A DNA stretch of 32,081 nucleotides from Thermoleophilia bacterium (lineage in GTDB: Bacteria; Actinomycetota; Thermoleophilia; Miltoncostaeales; Miltoncostaeaceae), in assembly GCA_025455865.1 (NCBI GenBank), contig JALOLS010000023.1, positions 1 through 32,081 on the forward strand, in the 5' to 3' direction. The first letter of the stretch is position 1; every line of letters begins with the position of its first letter. A model generated the notes under the pieces. It saw only the letters and a program-made list of their open reading frames with translations. It made no database searches and was not told where the DNA came from. Of this stretch, positions 8,452 to 16,134 are shown in pieces. The position numbers and the translations under genes are program-made.

Positions 8452-9828
8452 CTAGGAGAGGTAGGGGGCGACGCCGACGCCCTGCTGGGCGGCGTCCATG
8501 ACCATCTCGCTCACCGTCGGGTGGGCGTGGATGACCTCACCGAGGTCCTGCAGCGAGAACCCGTCGGCGATGGCGACGCCGACCTCGTGGATCATCTCCA
8601 CGGCGTGCACGCCCATGATCGTCGCGCCCAGGATGAGGCCCGAGTCGGCGTCGGCGACGAGCTGGGCGTAGCCGTCCGGCTCGCCCTCGCCGAGCGCCTT
8701 GCCCGACCCGCCGAAGCGGGCGGTGCCGAGCTTGACGGTGTGGCCGGCCTCCTTGGCCTGATCGGCGTTCAGGCCCACCGTGGCGATCTCGGGGTGGGTG
8801 TAGATGCAGCTCGGCACGACGGTCCGGTCCATCGGGATGGGCCGATCCCCGAGCGCGTTCTCGATGGCCCGGGCCGCCTCGGCCGACGCCAGGTGGGCGA
8901 GCTGCAGGCCGCCGATGCAGTCGCCGGCGCCCCAGATCCGCGGGTTGGCCGAGCGCAGGTACTCATCGACCACCATGTGGCCGCGCTCGGTCACCTCGAC
9001 CCCGGCCTCCTCCAGCCCGATGCCCCGGGTCTGGGCCTGGCGGCCGATCGAGACCAGCACCTTCTCGACCTCGACCACGGTGCCGTCGGTGAGCGTGGCG
9101 GTCACGCCGTTCTTGCGGTAGGAGGTGATCTCCTCGAGCCGCTGGCCCAGGTGGATCTCCACCCCCTCCTTCTCCATCGTGCGCTGGAACTGCTTGGCGG
9201 TGCGCTCGTCGATCCCGGCCAGGATGCGCGGCAGCATCTCGACCATGGTGATCCGGGTGCCCAGCGGGCCGAACAGGCTCGCGAACTCACATCCGATGAC
9301 CCCCGCCCCGATGATCAGCATGCTCTTGGGGATCGCCGGGAGCACCAGCACGTCGTTGGAGGTGAGGATCGCCGGGTGGTCCATGTCCAGGCCGGGCAGC
9401 CCGGCCGGCTCGGTCCCCACCGAGATCACCAGCACGTCGAAGGGCAGCCGCTCGTCGCCGACCACCACCTCGTCGCCCTCCACGCGGCCCTGCCCGCGGA
9501 CCACGGTCACGCCCTTGCGCTTGGCCGCGCCCTCGACCCCGGTGCGCATCCTGAGGACGATGTCGTCCTTGCGCGCCATCATCTTCGGGAAGTCGACCTT
9601 GACGCTCCCGACGCTCAGGCCGAACTCCTCCGCCCGGCGCACCTTGCGCAGGAGGTCGGCCGAGGCGAGCAGCGACTTGGTCGGGATGCAGCCCCAGTTC
9701 AGGCAGGTGCCGCCGAGCTCGGCGCGCTCCACCAGCCAGACCTTGGCCCCGAGCTGGGCGGCGCGCAGCGCCGCCACATCGCCGGCGGGTCCCCCGCCGA
9801 GCACGACGACCCGCTTCTGGTCGCTCAC
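8452..9828 (-). CDS. lpdA: dihydrolipoyl dehydrogenase (E3)
   Basis: This is the E3 flavoenzyme (458 aa) that reoxidises dihydrolipoyl groups of 2-oxoacid dehydrogenases and passes electrons to NAD+. The FAD-binding VVVLGGGPAGDVAALRAAQ opens the protein. The redox disulfide is in GGTCLNWGCIPTKSLL (Cys42, Cys47), the NAD-binding motif is IIGAGVIGCEFAS, the second FAD motif is IWGAGDCIGG, and the dimer-interface His-Glu pair is in VIHAHPTVSEMV near the C-terminus. Length is normal. The GTG start overlaps the TGA of the upstream E2-E1 gene (GTGA), which shows translational coupling and assigns this E3 to the 2-oxoglutarate dehydrogenase complex. Confidence 0.95.
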   Translation of the reverse strand: MSDQKRVVVLGGGPAGDVAALRAAQLGAKVWLVERAELGGTCLNWGCIPTKSLLASADLLRKVRRAEEFGLSVGSVKVDFPKMMARKDDIVLRMRTGVEGAAKRKGVTVVRGQGRVEGDEVVVGDERLPFDVLVISVGTEPAGLPGLDMDHPAILTSNDVLVLPAIPKSMLIIGAGVIGCEFASLFGPLGTRITMVEMLPRILAGIDERTAKQFQRTMEKEGVEIHLGQRLEEITSYRKNGVTATLTDGTVVEVEKVLVSIGRQAQTRGIGLEEAGVEVTERGHMVVDEYLRSANPRIWGAGDCIGGLQLAHLASAEAARAIENALGDRPIPMDRTVVPSCIYTHPEIATVGLNADQAKEAGHTVKLGTARFGGSGKALGEGEPDGYAQLVADADSGLILGATIMGVHAVEMIHEVGVAIADGFSLQDLGEVIHAHPTVSEMVMDAAQQGVGVAPYLS

Positions 9829-12800
9829 CAGGACCCCGCCATCACGATGCCCACCAGGGCCTCACGGAGCACGCGCTGCTGCTCCACCTGGTGGGTCTGC
9901 GGGTAGCCCTCGCTGGGGGAGGCGCGGACGGGACGTCCGATGTAGCCGAGCACCATGCCGCGGGGGAGCAGCCCCGTGACCCGGCGCGTGACGAAGCTCC
10001 AGGCCCCCATGTTGCGCGGCTCCTCCTGGGCCCACGTGACGGCCTCGAGGTTGGGGTAGTGCTCCAGGAGCTCGAGGAACTCCTCCTTGGGGAAGGGGTA
10101 GAGCCCCTCCACGCGGGTGACGGCGAGGTCAGTCTGGGCCTCCCGATCGGGGTGGGCGTCGAGCTCATGGAAGATCTTCCCGGTGCAGAGGATCATGCGG
10201 CGGATCTCCTCGCGCCGGCCGGCGGCGCGCGGGTCCTCCAGCAGCGGCTGGAACGTCCCGTGGGCCAGGTCGGCCAGGGTCGAGGAGGCGGACTTGGCCC
10301 GCAGCAGGCTCTTGGGCGTGAACACCACCAGCGGGCGCAGCTCGTCCGAGAGCCCCTGCCGGCGGAGCAGGTGGAAGTAGTTGGCCGCGGTCGAGCAGTT
10401 GGCGATGCGGATGTTGTCCTCGGCGCCGAGGCGCAGGAAGCGCTCGACGCGCGCAGAGGAGTGCTCGGGCCCGTTGCCCTCGTAGCCGTGCGGCAGCAGC
10501 AGGGTCAGGCGGCTCTGCACCCCCCACTTGGCCTCGCCGGCGGCGATGAACTGGTCGATCATGATCTGCGCGCCGTTGGCGAAGTCGCCGTACTGCGCCT
10601 CCCAGATGACCAGCGTCTCCGGCGCCTGGGTCGAGTAGCCGTACTCGAAGCCGACGGTCGCCGACTCCGACAGCGGGCTGTTGTGGATCTCGAAGCTCGC
10701 CTTGGCCCGCAGGAGGGTCTGCATCGGGATGTGGGTGCGGCCCTTGCGCGCCTTGTAGCTCTCGCCCTCGGCGATGTCGTGCAGCTCGAGGTGGCGCTGG
10801 CTGAAGGTCCCGCGGGCCACGTCCTGGCCGGTCAGGCGGACCGGCACGCCCTCGATGAGCAGCGACGCGAACGCGAGCGACTCGGCGTGGGCCCAGGTGA
10901 TGCCCTGCTCCTGGTCGAGCCCCTGGCGGCGGCGCTCGAGCTGGGGCAGGAGCTTGGGGTGGATCGTCACGCCGTCGGGCACGGTGTGGAGCTGCTCGTT
11001 CAGCGAGCGGAGCGTGCCCTCCGACACGTGGGTGCGCACCTGCCGGGAGCGCGAGCGCCGCCGCTTGACGGCGGCCCCGTCCTGGTCGGAGCCCTGCTCC
11101 AGGCCGCTCACCACCGCCTTGTGCGCGGCGCCCATCCGCTGCTCGGCCGCCTCGACCATGGCGTTGAACCCGGCCTCGTCGATGACGCCCTCGCTGATGA
11201 GCTGCGTGGCGTACACCCGCGCGACGGTGGGGTGGTTCTTGATCGTGCGCGCCATCACCGGCTGGGTGTAGGCCGGCTCGTCCAGCTCGTTGTGGCCCAG
11301 GCGGCGGTAGCCGATGATGTCGATCAGCACGTCCTGGCCGAACCGCCGGCGGAACGCGGCGGACAGCCGCACGGCGGCGATGTTGGCCTCCACGTCGTCG
11401 GCGTTGACGTGGACGATGGGCATGTCGAAGCCCTTGGCCAGGTCGCTCGCGTAGCGGGTCGAGCGCGAGTCCTCGGGGTCGGTGGTGAAGCCCACCTGGT
11501 TGTTGGCGATGACGTGGATGGTCCCGCCGGTCGTGTAGCCGGTGAGCGCCTGCAGGTTCAGCGTCTCGGCCACCACGCCCTGGCCGGGGAAGGCGGCGTC
11601 GCCGTGCACCAGCACGGCCACCGCGCGGGTGGGGTCGTGATGGGCCTGCCGCCCGGTGCGCAGGGTCTGCCGGGCCCGGGTGCGGCCCTCGGCCACCGCG
11701 TCGACCTGCTCCAGGTGGCTGGGGTTGGCGGCCAGGGTGACCTGCACCGGCCGGCCGCCGCGGCTCACGTAGGTGCCCTCGGCGCCCAGGTGGTACTTCA
11801 CGTCGCCGGCCGCCGCGTAGGGGTCCTCGCCGCTCTCGTCCTGCGGGCCGGTCTCGACCACGCCCTCGAACTCGGCCAGGATCGACTCGAACGGCCGGTT
11901 GACCGTGTGGGTCATCGCGGCCAGCCGCCCCCGGTGGGCCATGCCGATGATGACCTCCTGGGCGCCGCCGTCGGCCAGCAGCTCCAGGCTCTCGTCGAGC
12001 ACGGGGACCAGCACGTCGCAGCCCTCGAGCGAGAAGGTCTTCTGCCCCAGGTAGGTGCGGCGCAGGAAGCGCTCGAAGGTCTCCACCGAGATGAGCCGCT
12101 CGAGCAGGGCGCGCTTGCGCTCCGGCGGGAGCGGCTCGCGGATGTGCCCCGACTCGATCTCCTGGCGCAGCCAGGCGCGCTGCTCGTGGTCGGAGATGTG
12201 GGCGAACTCATACGCGATCGCGCCGCAGTAGACCTCGCGCAGGCGGGTGAGGGCGTCGGCCGCCGTGGTGACCTGCGGCAGGTCCACGTCCAGGATGGAG
12301 GCGGGCACCTTGGCCAGGGCGTCGTGGGTGAGCCCGACCCAGGAGGGGTCGAGCGCCGGGTCGCCCTCGGGGGCGCTGCCGAGCGGGTCGAGCCGGGCGG
12401 CCAGGTGGCCGTGCGTGCGGTAGGCCCGCACCAGCGACACCGCGGCGGCCACCGTGCGGAGCATCTCCTCGTCGGCCACGACCGGCGCCGGCGCCGGCGT
12501 GGCGGCCGGGGTGGTGGTCGGCTGGGGCTGGGCGAGGGGCGCCTCGGCGCCGAGGCCCAGGCTCGCCCGGACCTCGTCGTAGAAGCCGTCCTGGCCCTGC
12601 AGGAGCATCGCGATGTCGCGCAGGAACGCGCCGCTCTCGGCCCCCTGGATGACCCGGTGGTCATACGTCGAGGTCATGGTCATGACCTTGGTGACGCCCC
12701 ACTCGCGCAGGAGGCCCTCGGGCACCGAGTCCAGGCCCGGCGGGTAGCCGATGCTCCCGGTCGCGACGATCGTGCCCTGCCCGTTCATCAGCCGCGGCAC

Positions 12801-14126
12801 CGAGGCCACGGTGCCGAACCCGCCCGGGTTGGTCAGGGTGACGCTCGCGCCCCGCAGCTCGTCCGGCTTGATCTTCCCGGTGCGGGAGCGCTCGATGAGG
12901 TCGTCGAAGGCGGCCCGGAACCCGGCGAAGCCGAGGCGGTCGGCCTCCCGGATGACCGGGACCAGCAGCGAGCGGCTGCCGTCCTTGCGCTCCACGTCCA
13001 CCGCGATCCCGAGGTGGACCGCGTCGCGCACGAGCTTCTGGGGGGTGCCGTCCACCCGCTGGAAGCCGGTGCCCATGCTGGGGGTCCGGCCCACGGCCTG
13101 CACGATGGCCCAGGCGATGAGGTGGGTGAACGAGAGCTTGCCGCCGCCCCCGGCGGCGAGGGCGCCGTTCAGCCGCTTGCGCTCGGCGTCGAGGATCGCG
13201 ACCGGGAGGGTGCGGAACGTGGTCGCGGTCGGGATCGAGCGGCTCTCGTCCATGTACTCGGCGAGCGCCGCGGCCGGGCCGCGCAGGGTGACCGCCTCCT
13301 CGCCCGCGGGCGCCGGCGGGGCCGCCGGCTTCGGGTTGGCGATGGCCTCGCGCACGTCGCCCTTGCGGATGAGCCCGCCGGGGCCGGTGCCGGTGACCTC
13401 GAGCAGGTCGACGCCGGCCTCGTGGGCCAGGCGCCGGGCCACCGGGGTCGCGGGGACGTCGCGCACCGGGGCGCTCGGGGCCGCCGCGGCGGCCGGGGCC
13501 GCAGGGGCCGCAGCGGCCGGCGCGCCGTCGGCGGAGGCCGTGGCCCCCGCGCGGATCTGCCCGAGCGCCTCGGCCACCGGGAACGTCTCGCCGGCGGTGA
13601 ACGCCGTCGACTCCAGCACGCCCGCGGCCGGGGAGGGGACCTCGAGGTCGACCTTGTCGGTGGAGACCTCCACCACGATCTCGTCGGCCGCGACCGCCTG
13701 GCCGACCTGCTTGCGCCACTCGACGACGGTGCCCTCGGTGACCGACTCCATGTCCGGGAGCTGGATCGCGACGAGGGCGCCGCCCGTCGCCGGCGGGGCG
13801 GCGGGGGCCGCCGGGGCCCCGTTGCCCGCGGCGCCGTTGCCGGCGGCGGGGGCGGGCGCCGGCGGGGCGCCGCCTCCGGGCCCGATCTCGCCGAGCAGCG
13901 CCCCCACCTCGACGGCGGCGCCCGGCCCGGCGGCGATCGACAGCAGCACGCCGGCGGCCGGCGCGGGGATCTCCACGTCGACCTTGTCGGTGGTCACGTC
14001 GAGGAGCGTCTCGCCCTCGCTCACGGCCTCGCCGACCGCCTTGCGCCACTCGACGACGACGCCCTCGGTGACCGATTCGCCGAGCTCGGGGAGGACGACC
14101 TGGACTGTCTGGTCGGTGGTGCTCAC
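9825..14126 (-). CDS. kgd: multifunctional 2-oxoglutarate dehydrogenase: lipoyl-lipoyl-E3-binding-E2-E1 fusion
   Basis: A single 1433-aa polypeptide carries most of the 2-oxoglutarate dehydrogenase complex, which converts 2-oxoglutarate to succinyl-CoA. Two lipoyl domains come first (lysines in TTDKVDVE, about Lys48, and STDKVDLE, about Lys158), separated by Ala/Pro linkers. An E3-binding domain follows (about 225-262, TPVARRLAHEAGVDLLEVTG). The E2 succinyltransferase domain (about 280-515) has TYDHRVIQGAESGAF with its catalytic His. E1 (about 555-1433) has GMAHRGRLAAMTHTVNRP, the thiamine diphosphate motif GDAAFPGQGVVAETLNLQ and IHVIANNQVGFTT. Mycobacterial Kgd and corynebacterial OdhA have the E2cat-E1 part without lipoyl domains, so this is an unusually complete version. 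The GTG at 14126 was chosen because lipoyl domain 1 begins seven residues later. An ATG at 14168 would add 14 residues starting inside a palindrome. Confidence 0.93.
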   Translation of the reverse strand: MSTTDQTVQVVLPELGESVTEGVVVEWRKAVGEAVSEGETLLDVTTDKVDVEIPAPAAGVLLSIAAGPGAAVEVGALLGEIGPGGGAPPAPAPAAGNGAAGNGAPAAPAAPPATGGALVAIQLPDMESVTEGTVVEWRKQVGQAVAADEIVVEVSTDKVDLEVPSPAAGVLESTAFTAGETFPVAEALGQIRAGATASADGAPAAAAPAAPAAAAAPSAPVRDVPATPVARRLAHEAGVDLLEVTGTGPGGLIRKGDVREAIANPKPAAPPAPAGEEAVTLRGPAAALAEYMDESRSIPTATTFRTLPVAILDAERKRLNGALAAGGGGKLSFTHLIAWAIVQAVGRTPSMGTGFQRVDGTPQKLVRDAVHLGIAVDVERKDGSRSLLVPVIREADRLGFAGFRAAFDDLIERSRTGKIKPDELRGASVTLTNPGGFGTVASVPRLMNGQGTIVATGSIGYPPGLDSVPEGLLREWGVTKVMTMTSTYDHRVIQGAESGAFLRDIAMLLQGQDGFYDEVRASLGLGAEAPLAQPQPTTTPAATPAPAPVVADEEMLRTVAAAVSLVRAYRTHGHLAARLDPLGSAPEGDPALDPSWVGLTHDALAKVPASILDVDLPQVTTAADALTRLREVYCGAIAYEFAHISDHEQRAWLRQEIESGHIREPLPPERKRALLERLISVETFERFLRRTYLGQKTFSLEGCDVLVPVLDESLELLADGGAQEVIIGMAHRGRLAAMTHTVNRPFESILAEFEGVVETGPQDESGEDPYAAAGDVKYHLGAEGTYVSRGGRPVQVTLAANPSHLEQVDAVAEGRTRARQTLRTGRQAHHDPTRAVAVLVHGDAAFPGQGVVAETLNLQALTGYTTGGTIHVIANNQVGFTTDPEDSRSTRYASDLAKGFDMPIVHVNADDVEANIAAVRLSAAFRRRFGQDVLIDIIGYRRLGHNELDEPAYTQPVMARTIKNHPTVARVYATQLISEGVIDEAGFNAMVEAAEQRMGAAHKAVVSGLEQGSDQDGAAVKRRRSRSRQVRTHVSEGTLRSLNEQLHTVPDGVTIHPKLLPQLERRRQGLDQEQGITWAHAESLAFASLLIEGVPVRLTGQDVARGTFSQRHLELHDIAEGESYKARKGRTHIPMQTLLRAKASFEIHNSPLSESATVGFEYGYSTQAPETLVIWEAQYGDFANGAQIMIDQFIAAGEAKWGVQSRLTLLLPHGYEGNGPEHSSARVERFLRLGAEDNIRIANCSTAANYFHLLRRQGLSDELRPLVVFTPKSLLRAKSASSTLADLAHGTFQPLLEDPRAAGRREEIRRMILCTGKIFHELDAHPDREAQTDLAVTRVEGLYPFPKEEFLELLEHYPNLEAVTWAQEEPRNMGAWSFVTRRVTGLLPRGMVLGYIGRPVRASPSEGYPQTHQVEQQRVLREALVGIVMAGSW

Positions 14127-14164
14127 ACCGGCATCCCAGAGTACGCGACGGGCCGGGCCGCGGC

Positions 14165-14178
14165 CCATGCCGGCATGG
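14165..14178. promoter_or_regulatory. perfect 14-bp palindrome between nadC and kgd
   Basis: CCATGCCGGCATGG is a perfect 14-bp palindrome in the 65-base gap between the nadC stop and the kgd start, with 38 bases between it and the chosen kgd start. It could be an operator for the 2-oxoglutarate dehydrogenase operon or a small hairpin. It also contains the alternative ATG at 14168. In DNA this GC-rich some such palindromes arise by chance, so no regulator is named. Confidence 0.3.
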
Positions 14179-14191
14179 TGGTCATCTCAGC

Positions 14192-15028
14192 TCACGCTCC
14201 CGCGTCGAGGTCGAGGGCCAGGTCGAGCGCCGGGGCCGAGTGGGTGAGCGCCCCCACGCTCACGGCGTCGACGCCGCAGGCGGCCGCGCGCGCGGCCCGC
14301 TCCAGCGTCATGCCCCCGGACGCCTCCAGGCGCGCCCGCCCGGCCGTGAGCGCCACGGCCGCGCGGAGCGCGTCGTCGTCCATGTTGTCCAGCAGGACCC
14401 AGTCCGCGCCCGCTTCCAGCGCGCTCCGCACGCCGTCGAGGTCGTCCGCCTCCACCTCCACGATGACACCCGGCAGATCACGGCGCGCCCGCGCCACGGC
14501 ATCGGCCAGCCCGGCGCGGGCCAGGGCGAGGTGGTTGTCCTTGACCAGCACGCGGTCGTGGAGCCCCATCCGGTGGTTCACCCCGCCCCCCGCGGCCACC
14601 GCGGCCTTCTCGAGCGCCCGCCAGCCCGGGGTGGTCTTGCGGGTGTCCAGGACCATCGCCGGGGTGCAGGCGGCCGCGAAGCGCGCGGTCATGGTCGCGA
14701 TGCCCGACAGGTGCGAGAGCGCGTTCAGCGCGGTGCGCTCGGCGGCCAGGACCGCGCGGGCGGGCCCGGAGACGCGCGCCACGACGTCGCCGGCGTGCAG
14801 GCGCGCGCCGTCGGCACCGGTCCAGGCGGCGTCCACGCCCATGCGGTCGAGCACCGCCTGGGCCACGGCGCGCCCGGCCAGGACCCCGTCGGCCCGGGCG
14901 GCGATCACGCCGGTCGCCCGGGCGTCCGCGGGCACCAGGAGGGCCGAGGTGATGTCGCCGCGCTCCCCGAGGTCCTCGGCGAGCGCGGCGGCGACCAGGT
15001 CGTCGACCGAGAGCGCGCCGGCGATCAC
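14192..15028 (-). CDS. nadC: nicotinate-nucleotide pyrophosphorylase (carboxylating)
   Basis: This quinolinate phosphoribosyltransferase (278 aa) converts quinolinate and PRPP to nicotinate mononucleotide, CO2 and pyrophosphate in de novo NAD synthesis. Family motifs are EDLGERGDITSALLVP, ERTALNALSHLSGIATMTARF, LDTRKTTPGWRALEKAAVAA, GGGVNHRMGLHDRVLVKDNH, VEVEADDLDGV and VLLDNMDDDAL, with LEASGGMTLE near the end. The Arg, Lys and His residues of the TRKTTPGWR and NHRMGLHD segments line the quinolinate site. Start GTG 15028 overlaps the nadA stop (GTGA); frames open further upstream are shadows of nadA. It is the last gene of nadBAC. Length is normal. Confidence 0.96.
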   Translation of the reverse strand: MIAGALSVDDLVAAALAEDLGERGDITSALLVPADARATGVIAARADGVLAGRAVAQAVLDRMGVDAAWTGADGARLHAGDVVARVSGPARAVLAAERTALNALSHLSGIATMTARFAAACTPAMVLDTRKTTPGWRALEKAAVAAGGGVNHRMGLHDRVLVKDNHLALARAGLADAVARARRDLPGVIVEVEADDLDGVRSALEAGADWVLLDNMDDDALRAAVALTAGRARLEASGGMTLERAARAAACGVDAVSVGALTHSAPALDLALDLDAGA

Positions 15029-16134
15029 CCCGGCAGGGCGAGCATGCGGTCGAGGGCCAGGCGCGCCCAGCGCGCCATGTCCTCGTCCACCCGGACCACG
15101 TTGGGGACCTCGCCGGCGGCGAGCGACTCGAGCGCCCAGGTGAGCTTGGGCAGGGTGATCCGGTTCATCGTGATGCAGGGGCAGATGTGCTCGTTCAGGC
15201 AGAAGACCGTCTTGTCCGGGTTCTGGATGCGCAGGCGGTCGACCAGGTTCCAGTCGGTGCCGATCGCCACCGCCGACCCGGCCGGCAGCTCGCGCACCCG
15301 GCGGATGATGTACTCGGTCGACCCGTCCTCGTCGGCCGCCTCGACGACCGGGCGCGGGCACTCCGGGTGGGCGATGACCACCACGCCCGGGTGGCGCTCG
15401 CGGGCCTCGTCGATCTGCCGCACGGTGAACGTGGTGTGGACGTTGCAGAAGCCCTTCCAGAGCACGATCCGCTCGGCCGCGAGGCGGTCGGGGTCGGCGC
15501 CGCCGAGCACGGCCCGGCGGGCGTCCCACACCACCGGCGACCAGGGGTCCATGCCCATCCGGGCGGCGGTGTTGCGGCCCAGGTGCTCGTCGGGGAAGAA
15601 GAAGACCATGTCGCCCTGGTCCATGGCCCAGCGGAACGCCCGCTCGGCGTTGCCCGAGGTGCACACCGCGCCGCCGTGCTCGCCCACGAACGCCTTCAGG
15701 TCGGCTCCTGAGTTCATGTAGGTGAGCGGGACGATGCGCCGGCCCGGGAAGGCGTCGGTGAGCTGGGACCAGGCGTCGCGCACGGTGAAGATGTCGGCGC
15801 ACTCGGCCAGGTGGCAGCCGGCCCCGAGGTCCGGCAGGACCACGGTCTGGTGCGGGGCGCGCAGGACGTCGGCCGCCTCGGCCATGAAGTAGACGCCCAG
15901 GAAGAGCACGAGGTCCGCGTGGGTCGCCTCGGCGCCGCGGCGGGCGAGCAGGAACGAGTCGCCGGTGATGTCGGCGAACTCGATGACCTCGTGCTTCTGG
16001 TAGTGGTGGCCGAGCACCACCAGGCGGGTGCCCAGGGCCCGGCGGGCCGCCCAGGCGCGCTCCCGGAGCTCCTCGGGCGGCGCCTCGGGTACCTCCGGCA
16101 GGGCGCACGCGGCGCCGGGGGCGAGGGTGGTCAC
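15025..16134 (-). CDS. nadA: quinolinate synthase A, [4Fe-4S] enzyme
   Basis: NadA (369 aa) condenses iminoaspartate from NadB with dihydroxyacetone phosphate to give quinolinate. It has VVLGHHYQKHEVIEFADITGD, MNSGADLKAFVGEHGG and VCTSGNAERAF, the substrate-binding motifs of the three-domain fold. Cluster cysteines are Cys107 (PDLGAGCHLAECAD), Cys230 (LWKGFCNVHTTF) and the CPC pair at 318/320 in NEHICPCITMN. The GTG start at 16134 lies five bases after AAAGGAG, which is inside the end of nadB, and overlaps the nadB stop; a competing ATG four bases upstream is in the wrong frame. The product is strongly coupled to nadB, consistent with the unstable intermediate passing between the two enzymes. 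Confidence 0.96.
   Translation of the reverse strand: MTTLAPGAACALPEVPEAPPEELRERAWAARRALGTRLVVLGHHYQKHEVIEFADITGDSFLLARRGAEATHADLVLFLGVYFMAEAADVLRAPHQTVVLPDLGAGCHLAECADIFTVRDAWSQLTDAFPGRRIVPLTYMNSGADLKAFVGEHGGAVCTSGNAERAFRWAMDQGDMVFFFPDEHLGRNTAARMGMDPWSPVVWDARRAVLGGADPDRLAAERIVLWKGFCNVHTTFTVRQIDEARERHPGVVVIAHPECPRPVVEAADEDGSTEYIIRRVRELPAGSAVAIGTDWNLVDRLRIQNPDKTVFCLNEHICPCITMNRITLPKLTWALESLAAGEVPNVVRVDEDMARWARLALDRMLALPG

Noticed and set aside
6211..9906. A 1231-codon plus-strand open frame opposite capA, ligase and lpdA
   Set aside because: Antisense shadow with biased composition and no motifs; the minus-strand genes have clear catalytic signatures.
9891..15143. A 1750-codon open frame on the plus strand opposite the oxoglutarate dehydrogenase and nadC genes
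   Set aside because: It is antisense to clearly homologous genes, is rich in Arg, Gly, Ala and His, and shows no family motif. Such frames are expected in very GC-rich DNA.
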